64,000 bases of DNA, taken from positions 20,112 to 84,111 of the forward strand of contig NZ_JADPRT010000015.1 of NCBI RefSeq assembly GCF_015690355.1, given 5' to 3'. The stretch is from Streptacidiphilus fuscans (GTDB taxonomy: Bacteria > Actinomycetota > Actinomycetes > Streptomycetales > Streptomycetaceae). Shown here piece after piece: positions 8,449 to 16,778 of the stretch. The position numbers and the translations under genes were made by a program. Position 1 is the first letter of the stretch, and every line of letters starts with the position of its first letter. Under the pieces are notes generated by a model that had not been told where the DNA came from, searched no databases, and saw only the letters and a list, made by a program, of their open reading frames with translations.

Positions 8449-9105
8449 ATGACGAGTCCGGCGCCGATCCGTTGGGACCGGCAGATCCAGCGACGGCTCG
8501 CGCGCGGCGAGGAGTCCGCCCTCGGCGAGCTCTACGACCAGTTCGCGCCGCTCGTGCACGGACTCGCCAACCGCGTGCTGGGCGACCAGGCCGCCGCTGA
8601 GCAGATCACCAGGGACGTCTTCGCCCACGTCTGGGAGCACCCGGAGAGCTTCGACCCGGCCCAGGGCTCGATGCGTTCCTGGATCGGGACGCTGACCCAC
8701 CGCCGCGCGGTGGAGCGCCTCCGCCGCGAGCACGCGGCCGCCGCCGGGGAGCAGGACGGCGGCGTGGACGGCCCGTTGGAGCCGCCCAGCGTCGAGGAGG
8801 AGATCCTGGCCGCGGCCACGGCCGCCCGCGTGCAGTACGTGGTCGGCTCGCTGCCGCAGGCGCTGCGGGAGACGCTGCTGCTCACGTACTTCGGCGGGCG
8901 CACCTACGGCGAGGCGGCGACCGAGCTGGGCGTCACGCCCGCCACCGCCAAGCACCGGATGCGGCTGGGCCTGCAACTGCTGGCCACCGCGCTGTCGACC
9001 AGCCCGACGGAGCCGACCGGGGCAACCGCGCCCAGTGATGCCGCCGGGTCCGCCGACTACGCGGAGCCTGCCGGGTCCACCGAGCCGACGGAGCCCGCCC
9101 GATGA
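8449..9105 (+). CDS. ECF-type RNA polymerase sigma factor
   Basis: About 218 residues with sigma region 2 (ALGELYDQFAPLVHGLANRVLGD through MRSWIGTLTHRRAVERLRRE, residues 30-95) and region 4 with its helix-turn-helix (RETLLLTYFGGRTYGEAATELGVTPATAKHRMRLGL, residues 140-180). No sigma 1.1 or 3, as expected for group 4. The C-terminal tail is Thr/Pro/Glu-rich. The frame opens at GTG 8440; GGAGCGG lies 2 nt from that codon, 5 nt from GTG 8443 and 11 nt from ATG 8449, so 8443 or 8449 is likelier. The stop overlaps the anti-sigma start by ATGA, so the two are co-translated. A 12-bp tandem repeat lies in the leader. Confidence 0.88.
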   Translation: MTSPAPIRWDRQIQRRLARGEESALGELYDQFAPLVHGLANRVLGDQAAAEQITRDVFAHVWEHPESFDPAQGSMRSWIGTLTHRRAVERLRREHAAAAGEQDGGVDGPLEPPSVEEEILAAATAARVQYVVGSLPQALRETLLLTYFGGRTYGEAATELGVTPATAKHRMRLGLQLLATALSTSPTEPTGATAPSDAAGSADYAEPAGSTEPTEPAR

Positions 9106-10235
9106 GCGGCCACGAGGCACTGCGCAGCCTCCTCGGCGCCTGGGCCCTCGACGCCTGCCGGCCGGACGAGGCGGCACGCCTCGAAGCGCACCTCGCCGAC
9201 TGCCCGTCCTGCGCCGAGGAGGCGCACCGGCTGCGGGACGCCGCCGGCTGGCTCTCCTCCGACGAGCCGCTCGACCCGGATCCGGGCCTGCGCCGCCAGG
9301 TCATGGCCGGCTGTCTGGAGATACGCGACGCGGACTTCCGCGTCCCCTCCTACGCCGACCCGTACGTCGCCGAGACGGCCCGCCTGGACGCGCTGCTGCG
9401 CGACCTGGGCGAGCTGGACTGGCTGGAGCAGGCCCAACTGACGTGGCACGGCGGCTCCGAGCAGCGCCGCCCGGCCGAGGTGCTGTCCCATCTCGCCGCG
9501 GTGGACGGCGTCCTGGCCGACGCGCTTGGCCTGCCGGATCCGCTGGACCGGGTGACCGAGCCGAAGCCCGCCGAAGCGGCGGACGGGCCGGGCGGCCACG
9601 TCGACGTGCTGGTCGCACGGACGACGGCGCTGCGCGAGGCGCAGTCGCGGCGACCGCCGGAGTCGGTCCGCGCGATGTGGCGTGCGCAGACGCGGGCGGT
9701 GGTCGAGACGGCGGCGCTGGCGGCCGAGGCCGACCCGGTGGTGGCGGAGGACGGCGTCGACTACGGCGCGTTCGAGCTGCGGGTGGCGGACTCGTTCCTG
9801 GACCGCGCCTTCGAGTGCTGGATCCACGCCGACGACATCGCGGAGGCGGTCAGCTATCCGTACCACCCGCCGCGCGGCGCGCACATGCGGCAACTCATCG
9901 GCCTGGCAGTGCGGTTGCTGCCGCTGGCGATGTCCGCGCTGCGCGCCTCCGGCGAGGCGACATCGCCGGACCCGGTGCCGGGCGAGCAGTCGCGCGTGGT
10001 GAAGCTGATCGTCGAGGGCCGCGGCGAGGGCGAGTGGCTGATCCCGATCGACGCCCCGGGCTGGGTTCCCCCGACGGACGTCGAACCCACCGCGACGCTG
10101 GCGATCGACGGCGTGGAGTTCTGCTTCCTCTGCGCGGCACGCCGGGACCCGCACCGCGTCCCGGTCGGCATCAAGGGCGATGCGCCAGCGGCCCGCGACC
10201 TGCTCGCGGCAGCCCGGCTGCTCTCCCGGCCCTGA
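9102..10235 (+). CDS. Zinc-finger anti-sigma factor fused to a mycothiol-dependent isomerase-like domain
   Basis: 377 residues. The N-terminus is a zf-HC2 anti-sigma module: LLGAWALDACRPDEAARLEAHLADCPSCAEE, with the HxxxCxxC zinc motif (HLADCPSC) near residue 30. From about residue 95 there is a DinB/maleylpyruvate isomerase N-terminal fold (LDALLRDLGELDWLEQAQLTWHGG ... VLSHLAAVDGVL), a pairing common in Streptomyces anti-sigma factors. There is no transmembrane segment, so it is probably cytosolic. It should sequester the sigma factor and release it when zinc or a thiol ligand changes; the sensed signal is inferred. ATGA overlap with the sigma gene ties their levels. The downstream AhpD-like gene is a candidate regulon member. 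Confidence 0.82.
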   Translation: MSGHEALRSLLGAWALDACRPDEAARLEAHLADCPSCAEEAHRLRDAAGWLSSDEPLDPDPGLRRQVMAGCLEIRDADFRVPSYADPYVAETARLDALLRDLGELDWLEQAQLTWHGGSEQRRPAEVLSHLAAVDGVLADALGLPDPLDRVTEPKPAEAADGPGGHVDVLVARTTALREAQSRRPPESVRAMWRAQTRAVVETAALAAEADPVVAEDGVDYGAFELRVADSFLDRAFECWIHADDIAEAVSYPYHPPRGAHMRQLIGLAVRLLPLAMSALRASGEATSPDPVPGEQSRVVKLIVEGRGEGEWLIPIDAPGWVPPTDVEPTATLAIDGVEFCFLCAARRDPHRVPVGIKGDAPAARDLLAAARLLSRP

Positions 10236-10281
10236 CGGCGACAGCCCGGCCCCGACTGCGACAGCCCGGCCCTGACTGTGG
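10225..10281 (+). repeat. 20-bp direct repeat at the end of the anti-sigma gene
   Basis: The unit CCCGGCCCTGACGGCGACAG at 10225-10244 is repeated at 10245-10264 with two changes and partly from 10265. The anti-sigma stop codon (10233-10235) falls inside the first unit. It looks like local slippage duplication. Confidence 0.6.
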
Positions 10282-10396
10282 CCTGAATCACCACTGTTCG
10301 GCCGGTCGCCCGTCACACTCCTCCGGGCTGCGGTGTCATCCCTGCAGAAGCGCCTTACGGCGGAGCAGCAGGCGACAGAGCAGCTAGGAGATCGAC

Positions 10397-10870
10397 ATGG
10401 ACGCCCGACTCAACCTCTTCGGCACCACCGTCGCGCCCAAGTTCAGCAAGTACATCAACGCGGCCGGGAAGGTCGTCACCGACTCGACCCTGCCCGCCGC
10501 CACGCAGGAGCTGGTGAAGATCCGGGCCAGCCAGATCAACGGCTGCGGCATGTGCCTGGACATGCACACCAAGGACGCGGCAGCGGCGGGCGAGACGGCC
10601 CAGCGCCTCAACCTGGTCGCGGCCTGGCGCGAGGCCACCGTCTTCACCGAGGCCGAGAAGGCCGCGTTGGAGCTGACCGAGGCGGGCACCCGCCTCGCCG
10701 ACGCGCCCGGCGGCGTCCCGGACGACGTGTGGGCGAAGGCCGCCAAGCACTACGACGACGAGCAACTGGCCGCACTGGTCAGCCTGATCGCGCTGATCAA
10801 CGTCTACAACCGGCTCAACGTGATCGTCCGGCAGCCGGCCGGAAGCTACCAGCCGGGTCAGTGGAGCTGA
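10397..10870 (+). CDS. Carboxymuconolactone decarboxylase/AhpD-family protein
   Basis: 157 residues, usual AhpD length. The redox motif CGMCLDMH (C50-x2-C53-x3-H57) in INGCGMCLDMHTKDAA is the peroxidase signature of AhpD-type alkylhydroperoxidases, so a peroxidase or thiol-redox role is likelier than lactone decarboxylation. A second helical hairpin (DDEQLAALVSLIALINVYNRLNV) matches the family core. AGGAG lies 6 nt before the ATG. It follows the ECF sigma/anti-sigma pair on the same strand by 160 nt, and genes of this family are common ECF targets, so it may be part of that regulon; no promoter match was established. Confidence 0.85.
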   Translation: MDARLNLFGTTVAPKFSKYINAAGKVVTDSTLPAATQELVKIRASQINGCGMCLDMHTKDAAAAGETAQRLNLVAAWREATVFTEAEKAALELTEAGTRLADAPGGVPDDVWAKAAKHYDDEQLAALVSLIALINVYNRLNVIVRQPAGSYQPGQWS

Positions 10871-10923
10871 CCGTGCGCAGTCCCTGACGGAAGCCGGCGG
10901 AAGCTCGCGGAACGTAGCGGAAA

Positions 10924-11793
10924 CTAGCGGAAGACGACCGTGCGCGAGCCGTTGAGCAGGACGCGGTGCTCCGCGTGCCACTTCACGGCGCGGGCCAGCG
11001 CCTGGCACTCGACGTCACGTCCCAGGGCGACCAGCTTCTGGGGCGTGACCTCGTGCGAGACGCGGACGACCTCCTGCTCGATGATCGGGCCCTCGTCGAG
11101 CGCCGCGGTCACGTAGTGAGCGGTCGCGCCGATCAGCTTCACGCCGCGGGCGTGCGCCTGGTGGTAGGGCTTGGCGCCCTTGAAGCTCGGCAGGAACGAG
11201 TGGTGGATGTTGATCGCGCGTCCGGTCAGCGCCTTGCACAGGTCGTCGGAGAGCACCTGCATGTAGCGGGCCAGCACGACCAGGTCCACGCGCTCCTCGT
11301 CGACGACGCGCAGCAGCGCCGCCTCCGCCTCGGCCTTGGTGTCCGGGGTGACCGGGATGTGGTGGAACGGCACGCCGTAGGAGGCGGCCAGGTCCTCGAA
11401 GTCGCGGTGGTTGGAGACGACGGCGGCGATCTCCACCGGCAGCGCGCCCGAACTGGCGCGGAACAGCAGGTCGTTCAGGCAGTGCCCGAACTTGCTGACC
11501 AGCAGCAGCACCCGCATCCTGGCCTCGGCCTCGTGGATCTGCCACTCCATGTGGAAGGCGTCACCCGTCGCCGCGAAGCTGGCGCGCAGCTTCTCCAGGT
11601 TCACCGGCGGCTCGGCGGAGAAGTGCACCCGCATGAAGAACAGCCCGCTGTCCGCGTCGCCGAACTGCTGACTGTCCACGATGTTGCAGCCCGTGAGGAA
11701 CAGGTAGCTGGACACCGCGTGCACGATGCCCTGCTTGTCGGGGCAGGACAGGGTCAGGATGTACTGCTCGGCGTTCTGCTCGGCCTCGGCCAC
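10924..11793 (-). CDS. purU: Formyltetrahydrofolate deformylase
   Basis: 289 residues with an N-terminal ACT domain (YILTLSCPDKQGIVHAVSSYLFLTGCNIVDSQQF) and a C-terminal formyltransferase-fold hydrolase domain: RMRVLLLVSKFGHCLNDLLFR, VVSNHRDFEDLAASYGVPFHHIPV, and the catalytic block NIHHSFLPSFKGAKPYHQAH, with GATAHYVTAALDEGPIIEQ following. It hydrolyses 10-formyl-THF to THF and formate, balancing one-carbon units; the ACT domain senses Met/Gly in E. coli. The frame opens at 11844, but AGGAG precedes the GTG at 11793 by 10 nt and the extension is not family-like. Confidence 0.93.
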   Translation of the reverse strand: MAEAEQNAEQYILTLSCPDKQGIVHAVSSYLFLTGCNIVDSQQFGDADSGLFFMRVHFSAEPPVNLEKLRASFAATGDAFHMEWQIHEAEARMRVLLLVSKFGHCLNDLLFRASSGALPVEIAAVVSNHRDFEDLAASYGVPFHHIPVTPDTKAEAEAALLRVVDEERVDLVVLARYMQVLSDDLCKALTGRAINIHHSFLPSFKGAKPYHQAHARGVKLIGATAHYVTAALDEGPIIEQEVVRVSHEVTPQKLVALGRDVECQALARAVKWHAEHRVLLNGSRTVVFR

Positions 11794-11866
11794 CGGACTG
11801 CTTCTCCTTACGCGACGAACCTGGGCCCCAGGGTCCCACATCACGCCGGTGGAGCCGCGTGGCGTC

Positions 11867-12307
11867 TCACCCTCCGGAGCGGGTCAGGGCGGCGAGCTGG
11901 GCGAGGGAGCGGGGCAGCGTGTCCGGGTCCTCCTCGTCGGCGAGGGCGAGCCGGACGTGCGCCTCGCGGCAGGCGCGGACCGCCTCGGGCCAGGCGTGGT
12001 GCTCCAGGTAGGCGGAGACGGGCGCGTCGGAACCGATCTGGTGCATGATCCGGAGCACCCGCAGCACCGCCGTGTCGACGAGCGCGGCCTCGGTGGAGTC
12101 GCGGAAGATCGTGCCGACGTACTTCTCTGCGGACCAGCGGTCCAGCCAGGTGTCCTCGACCAGGCGGTAGACGGCGTCGGTGACGTCTCCGTAGCCCTCC
12201 CGGCCGACCGCCCAGCAGTCCTGTTGGAAACGCAGATCGCCGAGCATGTGCAGCGCTGAGCGGACTCGGGCCCGCCAACGCCACCAGGGAATGTCAGTGA
12301 GCGGCAT
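11867..12307 (-). CDS. SCO4402-like conserved protein
   Basis: 146 residues from the ATG at 12307 (GGAGG 9 nt upstream): MPLTDIPWWRWRARVRSALH, then FQQDCWAVGREGYGDVTDAVYRLVEDTWLDRWSAEKYVGTIFRD and a helical C-terminus. It matches the streptomycete family of uncharacterised proteins typified by SCO4402; no catalytic motif is visible. The frame also extends in-phase to ATG 12433, which has AGGA at 9 nt. That longer form would add 42 residues largely made of 4-residue repeats (ASxx) encoded by an exact 12-bp tandem array. Which start is used cannot be told from sequence. Confidence 0.75.
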   Translation of the reverse strand: MPLTDIPWWRWRARVRSALHMLGDLRFQQDCWAVGREGYGDVTDAVYRLVEDTWLDRWSAEKYVGTIFRDSTEAALVDTAVLRVLRIMHQIGSDAPVSAYLEHHAWPEAVRACREAHVRLALADEEDPDTLPRSLAQLAALTRSGG

Positions 12308-12341
12308 GCCGCCCATCCTCCTGGAGCGGGTGCCGGTTCGA

Positions 12342-12425
12342 GAAGCCCTCACCGGAGCTTCGTCGGAAGCCTCGACCGAAGTGTGACCCGAAGCGTTATC
12401 CGAAGCCTTACCCGGAGCCTGTGCG
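12342..12425 (-). repeat. 12-bp tandem repeat upstream of the SCO4402-like gene
   Basis: Seven units of exactly 12 bp start at 12342, 12354, 12366, 12378, 12390, 12402 and 12414; each opens GAAG or GGAG (e.g. GAAGCCTCGACC, GAAGCGTTATCC). The array is in frame with the gene at 11867-12307 and would encode (A-S-x-x)-like repeats if translated from ATG 12433. Confidence 0.8.
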
Positions 12426-12591
12426 CCTTGCATGGTGCACGATCCTACGTTCTACGCGCGCAATCACTCCTTGTTCACATCGCAGTCACCTTGCGTTGGT
12501 GTCGATGCCGTCCCGGCGTCCGATATGCCATCAAGGGTGACGTTCGACCGAAAAGCCTTTTGCGCAGCCGTTGGGGAGAGGGCAGCACATC

Positions 12592-13821
12592 ATGATCACA
12601 AAGGGTTCCGCCCTAGTTCGACTAGGGACCGCTGTCTCCATGGCGGCGGTGCTGGGCGCCGGTCTGACGGGCTGCGGGGGGAACGCAAGCGCCGACGACG
12701 TCGTCACCGTGATGACCTGGGCTCCGATGGAGGGCCAGGCCGGCGCGGAACCCGGCGTACCCGCGATGGCCCAGGCCATCGCCGACTCCGTCAACGCGAA
12801 CGGCGGGATCCAGGGCCACCAGCTGCGCGTGCTCGCCTGCGACGAACACAACACCGCGCAGGGCGCGCTCGCGTGCGCGGACCAGGCGGCGGCCGACCAC
12901 GTCGCGGCGGTGATCGGCTCGTCGAGCCAGTTCGCGGCACAGTTCATGCCCACCCTGGAGAACGCGGGCATCAGCTACATCGGCGGATCGGGCGCGTCCA
13001 CGGCCGAGTTCACCTCGCCGTACTCGTACCCGGTCAACGGCGGGTACCAGACCCTGCTGGTCGGCAACGGCGAGCAGTTGGCGGCGGCGGGCTGCCGCCG
13101 GGTCGCGATCGTGCGCCCGAACACGGCGGTCGGCGACACCATGTTCGACTACCTCAACGACGGTCTCTCCTCGGCCCACCTGACCGCGGTCGACGTTCCC
13201 GTCAACCCCGGACAGACCAGCTACGGCAACGAGGTCGAGACGGCGATCGGCTCCGACCAGGACGGCGACTGCGTCACCAGCGCGCTGGACGCGGCCTCCA
13301 CCCAGACCTTCTACGCCAACTGGCTCCAGGCGAACCCCGCGCACGCCCGCCTCTCGGCGCTGATCGGCAGCTTCCAGCAGTCCCTCGTCGACAACCTCGG
13401 CGGCGCCACCGGCCCCCTCGAGGGCGCGCTGGCGACGGGCTGGTACCCGCCCGACGGCAGCCCCGTCTGGAAGCAGCTGCACGCGGTGATCCAGAAGTAC
13501 GCCTTCACCGACAACAGCATCAACTCCGCCGACCCGGCTATCGAGACGACCTGGATCTCCTACGAGGTCTTCGACAAGGTCGCCGCGACGATCAACGGCC
13601 CGATCACGACCCAGAGCGTCCACGCCGCGTTCGACGCCACCGGCCCGGTCTCGACGGACGGCGCGACGCCGCCGCTCTCGTGGCAGAGCACCAACCTCAT
13701 CGCCCTCCAGTCCGCGCCGCGCACGGTCAACACGGACGTGTCCTTCCAGCAGGTGGTCAACGGCGAGCTCACCGAGGCCCACTCCGGCCTGGTCAACGTC
13801 GCGACCCAACTGACGCGCTAG
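12592..13821 (+). CDS. Lipoprotein substrate-binding protein, branched-chain amino acid receptor type
   Basis: 409 residues from ATG 12592 (GGAGAGG about 10 nt upstream; the frame begins at 12571). A lipoprotein signal ends in the lipobox LTGC, so it is exported and lipidated. The mature part is a periplasmic-binding-protein type 1 domain of the LivJ/urea-receptor class: MTWAPMEGQAG, QAIADSVNANGGIQGHQLRVLACDEHNT, AVIGSSSQF. Such receptors bind amino acids, amides or urea for ABC import, or act as sensors. No permease or ATPase gene is adjacent, so it is an orphan receptor. It converges on the minus-strand gene at 13843 with only 21 nt between. Confidence 0.85.
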   Translation: MITKGSALVRLGTAVSMAAVLGAGLTGCGGNASADDVVTVMTWAPMEGQAGAEPGVPAMAQAIADSVNANGGIQGHQLRVLACDEHNTAQGALACADQAAADHVAAVIGSSSQFAAQFMPTLENAGISYIGGSGASTAEFTSPYSYPVNGGYQTLLVGNGEQLAAAGCRRVAIVRPNTAVGDTMFDYLNDGLSSAHLTAVDVPVNPGQTSYGNEVETAIGSDQDGDCVTSALDAASTQTFYANWLQANPAHARLSALIGSFQQSLVDNLGGATGPLEGALATGWYPPDGSPVWKQLHAVIQKYAFTDNSINSADPAIETTWISYEVFDKVAATINGPITTQSVHAAFDATGPVSTDGATPPLSWQSTNLIALQSAPRTVNTDVSFQQVVNGELTEAHSGLVNVATQLTR

Positions 13822-13842
13822 ACAGCCGTACCGAAGTCCAGG

Positions 13843-14946
13843 TCAGAGCTGGCTCGTGCTGCGGGTCGGCAGACCCTGCGCGGAGGCGATCGGGTTCCAG
13901 AGGCTCGCCGCGCGGTCCTTCGCGTGGCTGGCGTTGACGCTCGCCGTGTCGCCCAGGTTCTTCTCGCCGCCCGGGTGCGGGTGGTGCTTCTTCTGGCAGT
14001 TCTCGACGGACTGCGCCGCCCACGCGGCATAGTGCGAGTCGGCCTCCTTGGAGGCCTCCCACCCGGTGCGCAGCGCGTCGACCAACTGCTGTCCCTGCGG
14101 CAGCTGGGACGCGTTCAGCGCGCCCAGCTGCTGCACCAGCTGGCCACGTGCCTGCGCGGCCTGGCTCAGGGTCTGCTGGGCGGCGGGCAGCGCCTGGCAG
14201 CCCTCGATGTCGCTGACCGCGCCGATCACCGCGGAGCGGTCGTTCGCCGCCGAGGACAGCAACCCGCTGAGCGCCTGCGCCTGGGACGCCGCGGTGCTCC
14301 CGCCGATCGACGCCGGGTTCGCCGACTTGGTCGTGCCCGTCCCGGCCGTCTGCGCGGACGCCGAGGGCGAGCCGCTGCTCAGCATCGCGCCCAGGCCGAT
14401 ACCGGCCACCGCGCACGCCGCGACCACGCCGATGGCGACGTTGCGGAGCGACGGCCCGCTGCGCCGCGGCCCGTCGTCGTAGCCGTCGTACCCGGCGTGG
14501 TTGCCATAGCCGGCTTGGTTGTCGTAACCGGCCTGGTTGTCGTAGCCGCTGTGGCCGTTGTGGTTCTCGTAGCCGTTCTGGCTGTCGTAGCCGCCGTTGT
14601 AGCCGCCGTTGTACGTGTCGTGCTCGGCACCGCCGCCGTGACCGCCGTACCCACCTTGGCCGTTGGCCTCGTAACCGCCCCGACCGCCGTAGCCGCCACC
14701 GGTGTTGTAGTCGTTGGCGTAGTCGTTGCGGTACTCGCCGGAACCGCCCGAACCGCCGTAGCCGCCGCCGTACCCGCCGCCCTGGGACGGTGGCAGGAAC
14801 TGCGTGGCCGCGGCTCCGTTCTCCGCCGGAGGCCCCTGCTGGAACGGCGTCTGGTGCTCGGCGTAGTGCGCCTCTTCCGGACGGAAGAGGTCGTCCGGAG
14901 TGAGCTCGCCGGGGTTGGGTCGACGATGGTTCACGCGTTTCCTCAC
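13843..14946 (-). CDS. Membrane protein with Gly/Tyr/Asn-rich cytoplasmic region
   Basis: 367 residues, not assignable to a named family. Residues 1-50 are charged (PGELTPDDLFRPEEAHYAEH); residues 55-165 are low complexity with GGYGG and the NQAGYDNQAGYGNHAGYD repeat; one hydrophobic helix follows (VAIGVVAACAVAGIGLGAML, residues 172-192); the C-terminal 175 residues are Ala/Gln/Ser-rich helices with two cysteines. The single helix predicts an inside N-terminal tail and outside C-terminal domain. The Tyr/Gly/Asn composition resembles disordered, phase-separating or cell-envelope linker regions. Gene position next to the NsdA-type regulator is the only contextual clue. Confidence 0.75.
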   Translation of the reverse strand: MRKRVNHRRPNPGELTPDDLFRPEEAHYAEHQTPFQQGPPAENGAAATQFLPPSQGGGYGGGYGGSGGSGEYRNDYANDYNTGGGYGGRGGYEANGQGGYGGHGGGAEHDTYNGGYNGGYDSQNGYENHNGHSGYDNQAGYDNQAGYGNHAGYDGYDDGPRRSGPSLRNVAIGVVAACAVAGIGLGAMLSSGSPSASAQTAGTGTTKSANPASIGGSTAASQAQALSGLLSSAANDRSAVIGAVSDIEGCQALPAAQQTLSQAAQARGQLVQQLGALNASQLPQGQQLVDALRTGWEASKEADSHYAAWAAQSVENCQKKHHPHPGGEKNLGDTASVNASHAKDRAASLWNPIASAQGLPTRSTSQL

Positions 14947-15062
14947 CTTTGACCGAGCTCGCCCAGTCGCGCTCGGGCTCCGCTCACAACGCGCACCACG
15001 CTACCCGTTACCCCCGACGGGTGACCATCCTGGGTTGTTCCGGTTGTGCACCGATGGGGGAT

Positions 15063-16442
15063 TCAGGCGGCGACCTCCGCCAACGCCCGTGCCTGGAACT
15101 CCTGCACCGCACGCTGGTTGCGGAACGGCTCCAGCTTGCGCCGGAAGTCGTCCAGGTACTCCGCACCACGCGCCGACCGCAGCCCGGACATCAACTCGAC
15201 CGCCCGCGCGCCCGTCTCGCACGCCGCGTCGACCTCGCGCAGCTGCAACTGCGCGGTGGCGAGCAGGACCAGGTCCACGGCGCGGCGACGGACCCGCGTC
15301 TCGGGGTGACCGCGCAGCGCCTCCTGGGCCTGGCGGGCGCTCTGCCGCGGCTGTTCGAGGTCGCGGTGGCAGTGGGCGAGCTCGTCGGCGAGGTACGCGC
15401 CGTCGAAGTGGCCGATCCAGCCCGGGTCCTCCTCCGGCCGGCTGTGCTCCAGGGCCTGCATCGCCCGTCCGGCGGCCATGTCACAGGACCGGCTGTCGCC
15501 GAGCAGCGCGTGACCGCGTGCCTCGGCCGCGTGGAACATGGCCATCGCCGTGGGCGTGGCGGAGCCCCGCGCACCCTCCTGCGCGGCGCGGGCGAGCTGG
15601 GTGATCTCCCGCGGGTTGCCCAGGGCGGCGGCCAGGTGGCTCATCGACGAGGCGAGCACGTAGCCGCCGTACGCGCGGTCGCCCGCTGCCTGGGCCAGGC
15701 GCAGCGCCTGGATGTAGTAGCGCTGGGCCAGCCCCGCCTGGCCGGTGTCGATGGCCATGTATCCGGCCAGCTCGGTCAACCGCGCGACGGCGGCGAAGAG
15801 CTGACGCCCCGTCTCCTCCCGGTAGGAACCCGCGAGCAGGCCGGAGACCACGGAGTTGAGGTAGTGCACCACGACCGGCCGCACATGGCCGCTGCCGAAG
15901 CGGTGGTCGAGGTCGACCAGCATCTGCGTGGTCGCCCGGACCGCCTCGACGTCGGCCGGACCGACGCGTGGGCCACCGGCGCGCGCGACGGCCACGTCCG
16001 GCGCGGTGATCAGCCAGTCGCGGCTGGGCTCGACCAGCGCGGACGCGGCCACGGACGCGCCGGCCAGGAAGTCCCGCCGCCCGACGTCGCTGCGCCACAG
16101 TTCGCAGACCTGCTCGACCGCCCCGACCAGGTTCGGCGCGAAGTGCAGGCCGATGCTGGAGGAGAGGCTCTTGCCGTCGGCCATCCCGATGTCCTCGACC
16201 GTGACCGGCCGACCGAGTTTGCGGCCGATCGCCTCGGCGATCACCGCCGGGGCCTGTCCGCGCGGTTGTTGACCGCGCAGCCAGCGGGCCACGGACGTCT
16301 TGTCGTAGCGCAGGTCGAGGGCGTGCTCGGCACCGCAGAGGTTCACCCGGCGGGCCAGGCCGGCGTTCGAGCAGCCCGCCTCCTGGATCAGGGCCTGGAG
16401 CCGTTCGTTGGGCTGTCGTGCGACGAGCGGTCTGGCGGCCAT
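15063..16442 (-). CDS. NsdA-type regulator: degenerate HTH N-terminus with TPR-like helices
   Basis: 459 residues. The N-terminus (LQALIQEAGCSNAGLARRVNLC ... YDKTSVARWLRGQQPRGQAPAVIAEAIGRKLGR) is an XRE-like helix-turn-helix. Then comes a hydrophobic Arg-led element (RRDFLAGASVAASALV) and, to the end, paired alpha helices of tetratricopeptide type (AGLAQRYYIQALRLAQAAGDRAYGGYVLASSMSHLAAALG). This layout matches streptomycete regulators related to NsdA, a negative regulator of sporulation and antibiotic production; a direct orthologue is not claimed. ATG 16442 has GGAGG 11 nt upstream; GTG 16451 is 2 nt from it and less likely. It is divergent from the primase-like gene across DNA with two 13-nt direct repeats. 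Confidence 0.75.
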   Translation of the reverse strand: MAARPLVARQPNERLQALIQEAGCSNAGLARRVNLCGAEHALDLRYDKTSVARWLRGQQPRGQAPAVIAEAIGRKLGRPVTVEDIGMADGKSLSSSIGLHFAPNLVGAVEQVCELWRSDVGRRDFLAGASVAASALVEPSRDWLITAPDVAVARAGGPRVGPADVEAVRATTQMLVDLDHRFGSGHVRPVVVHYLNSVVSGLLAGSYREETGRQLFAAVARLTELAGYMAIDTGQAGLAQRYYIQALRLAQAAGDRAYGGYVLASSMSHLAAALGNPREITQLARAAQEGARGSATPTAMAMFHAAEARGHALLGDSRSCDMAAGRAMQALEHSRPEEDPGWIGHFDGAYLADELAHCHRDLEQPRQSARQAQEALRGHPETRVRRRAVDLVLLATAQLQLREVDAACETGARAVELMSGLRSARGAEYLDDFRRKLEPFRNQRAVQEFQARALAEVAA

Positions 16443-16589
16443 GGAAGTCACTGCCTCCCCTATGAGGTCGGACCCTTTCGGACCGTGGGAATTGGGGACC
16501 TTTGAGGTCGGAGGTCGCAGGACAGGAGCATTCCCCCGATCCTGTCGGGTGATGCGTCACGGAGTGCCAACAGCGGGTAACCGCTACGG

Positions 16590-16622
16590 AATGGCTGGGA
16601 ACGACTGGTAATGGTCGGGAAC
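16590..16622. promoter_or_regulatory. Direct repeats between divergent genes
   Basis: AATGGCTGGGAAC (16590-16602) and AATGGTCGGGAAC (16610-16622) are direct repeats spaced exactly 20 bp, about two helical turns, in the 336-nt gap between the NsdA-type gene and the primase-like gene. TGAGGTCGGA also occurs twice in this gap (about 16461 and 16503). They look like tandem binding sites; no cognate protein is known from the sequence. Confidence 0.45.
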
Positions 16623-16778
16623 ATCCGTCAGCGTAGCGAAGCCTGACGGCCCCCCATACCCGCTTGCCGGGCCCAAGGGGCGTGCGCCCCCTCGCGTGCA
16701 ACCGCGCGCCCCGCGTGTCGCTTCCCGGATGGCCGAGTTTTCCCGATCAGGCCGTAACCCCTGCTGCTGGGGCGAGTT

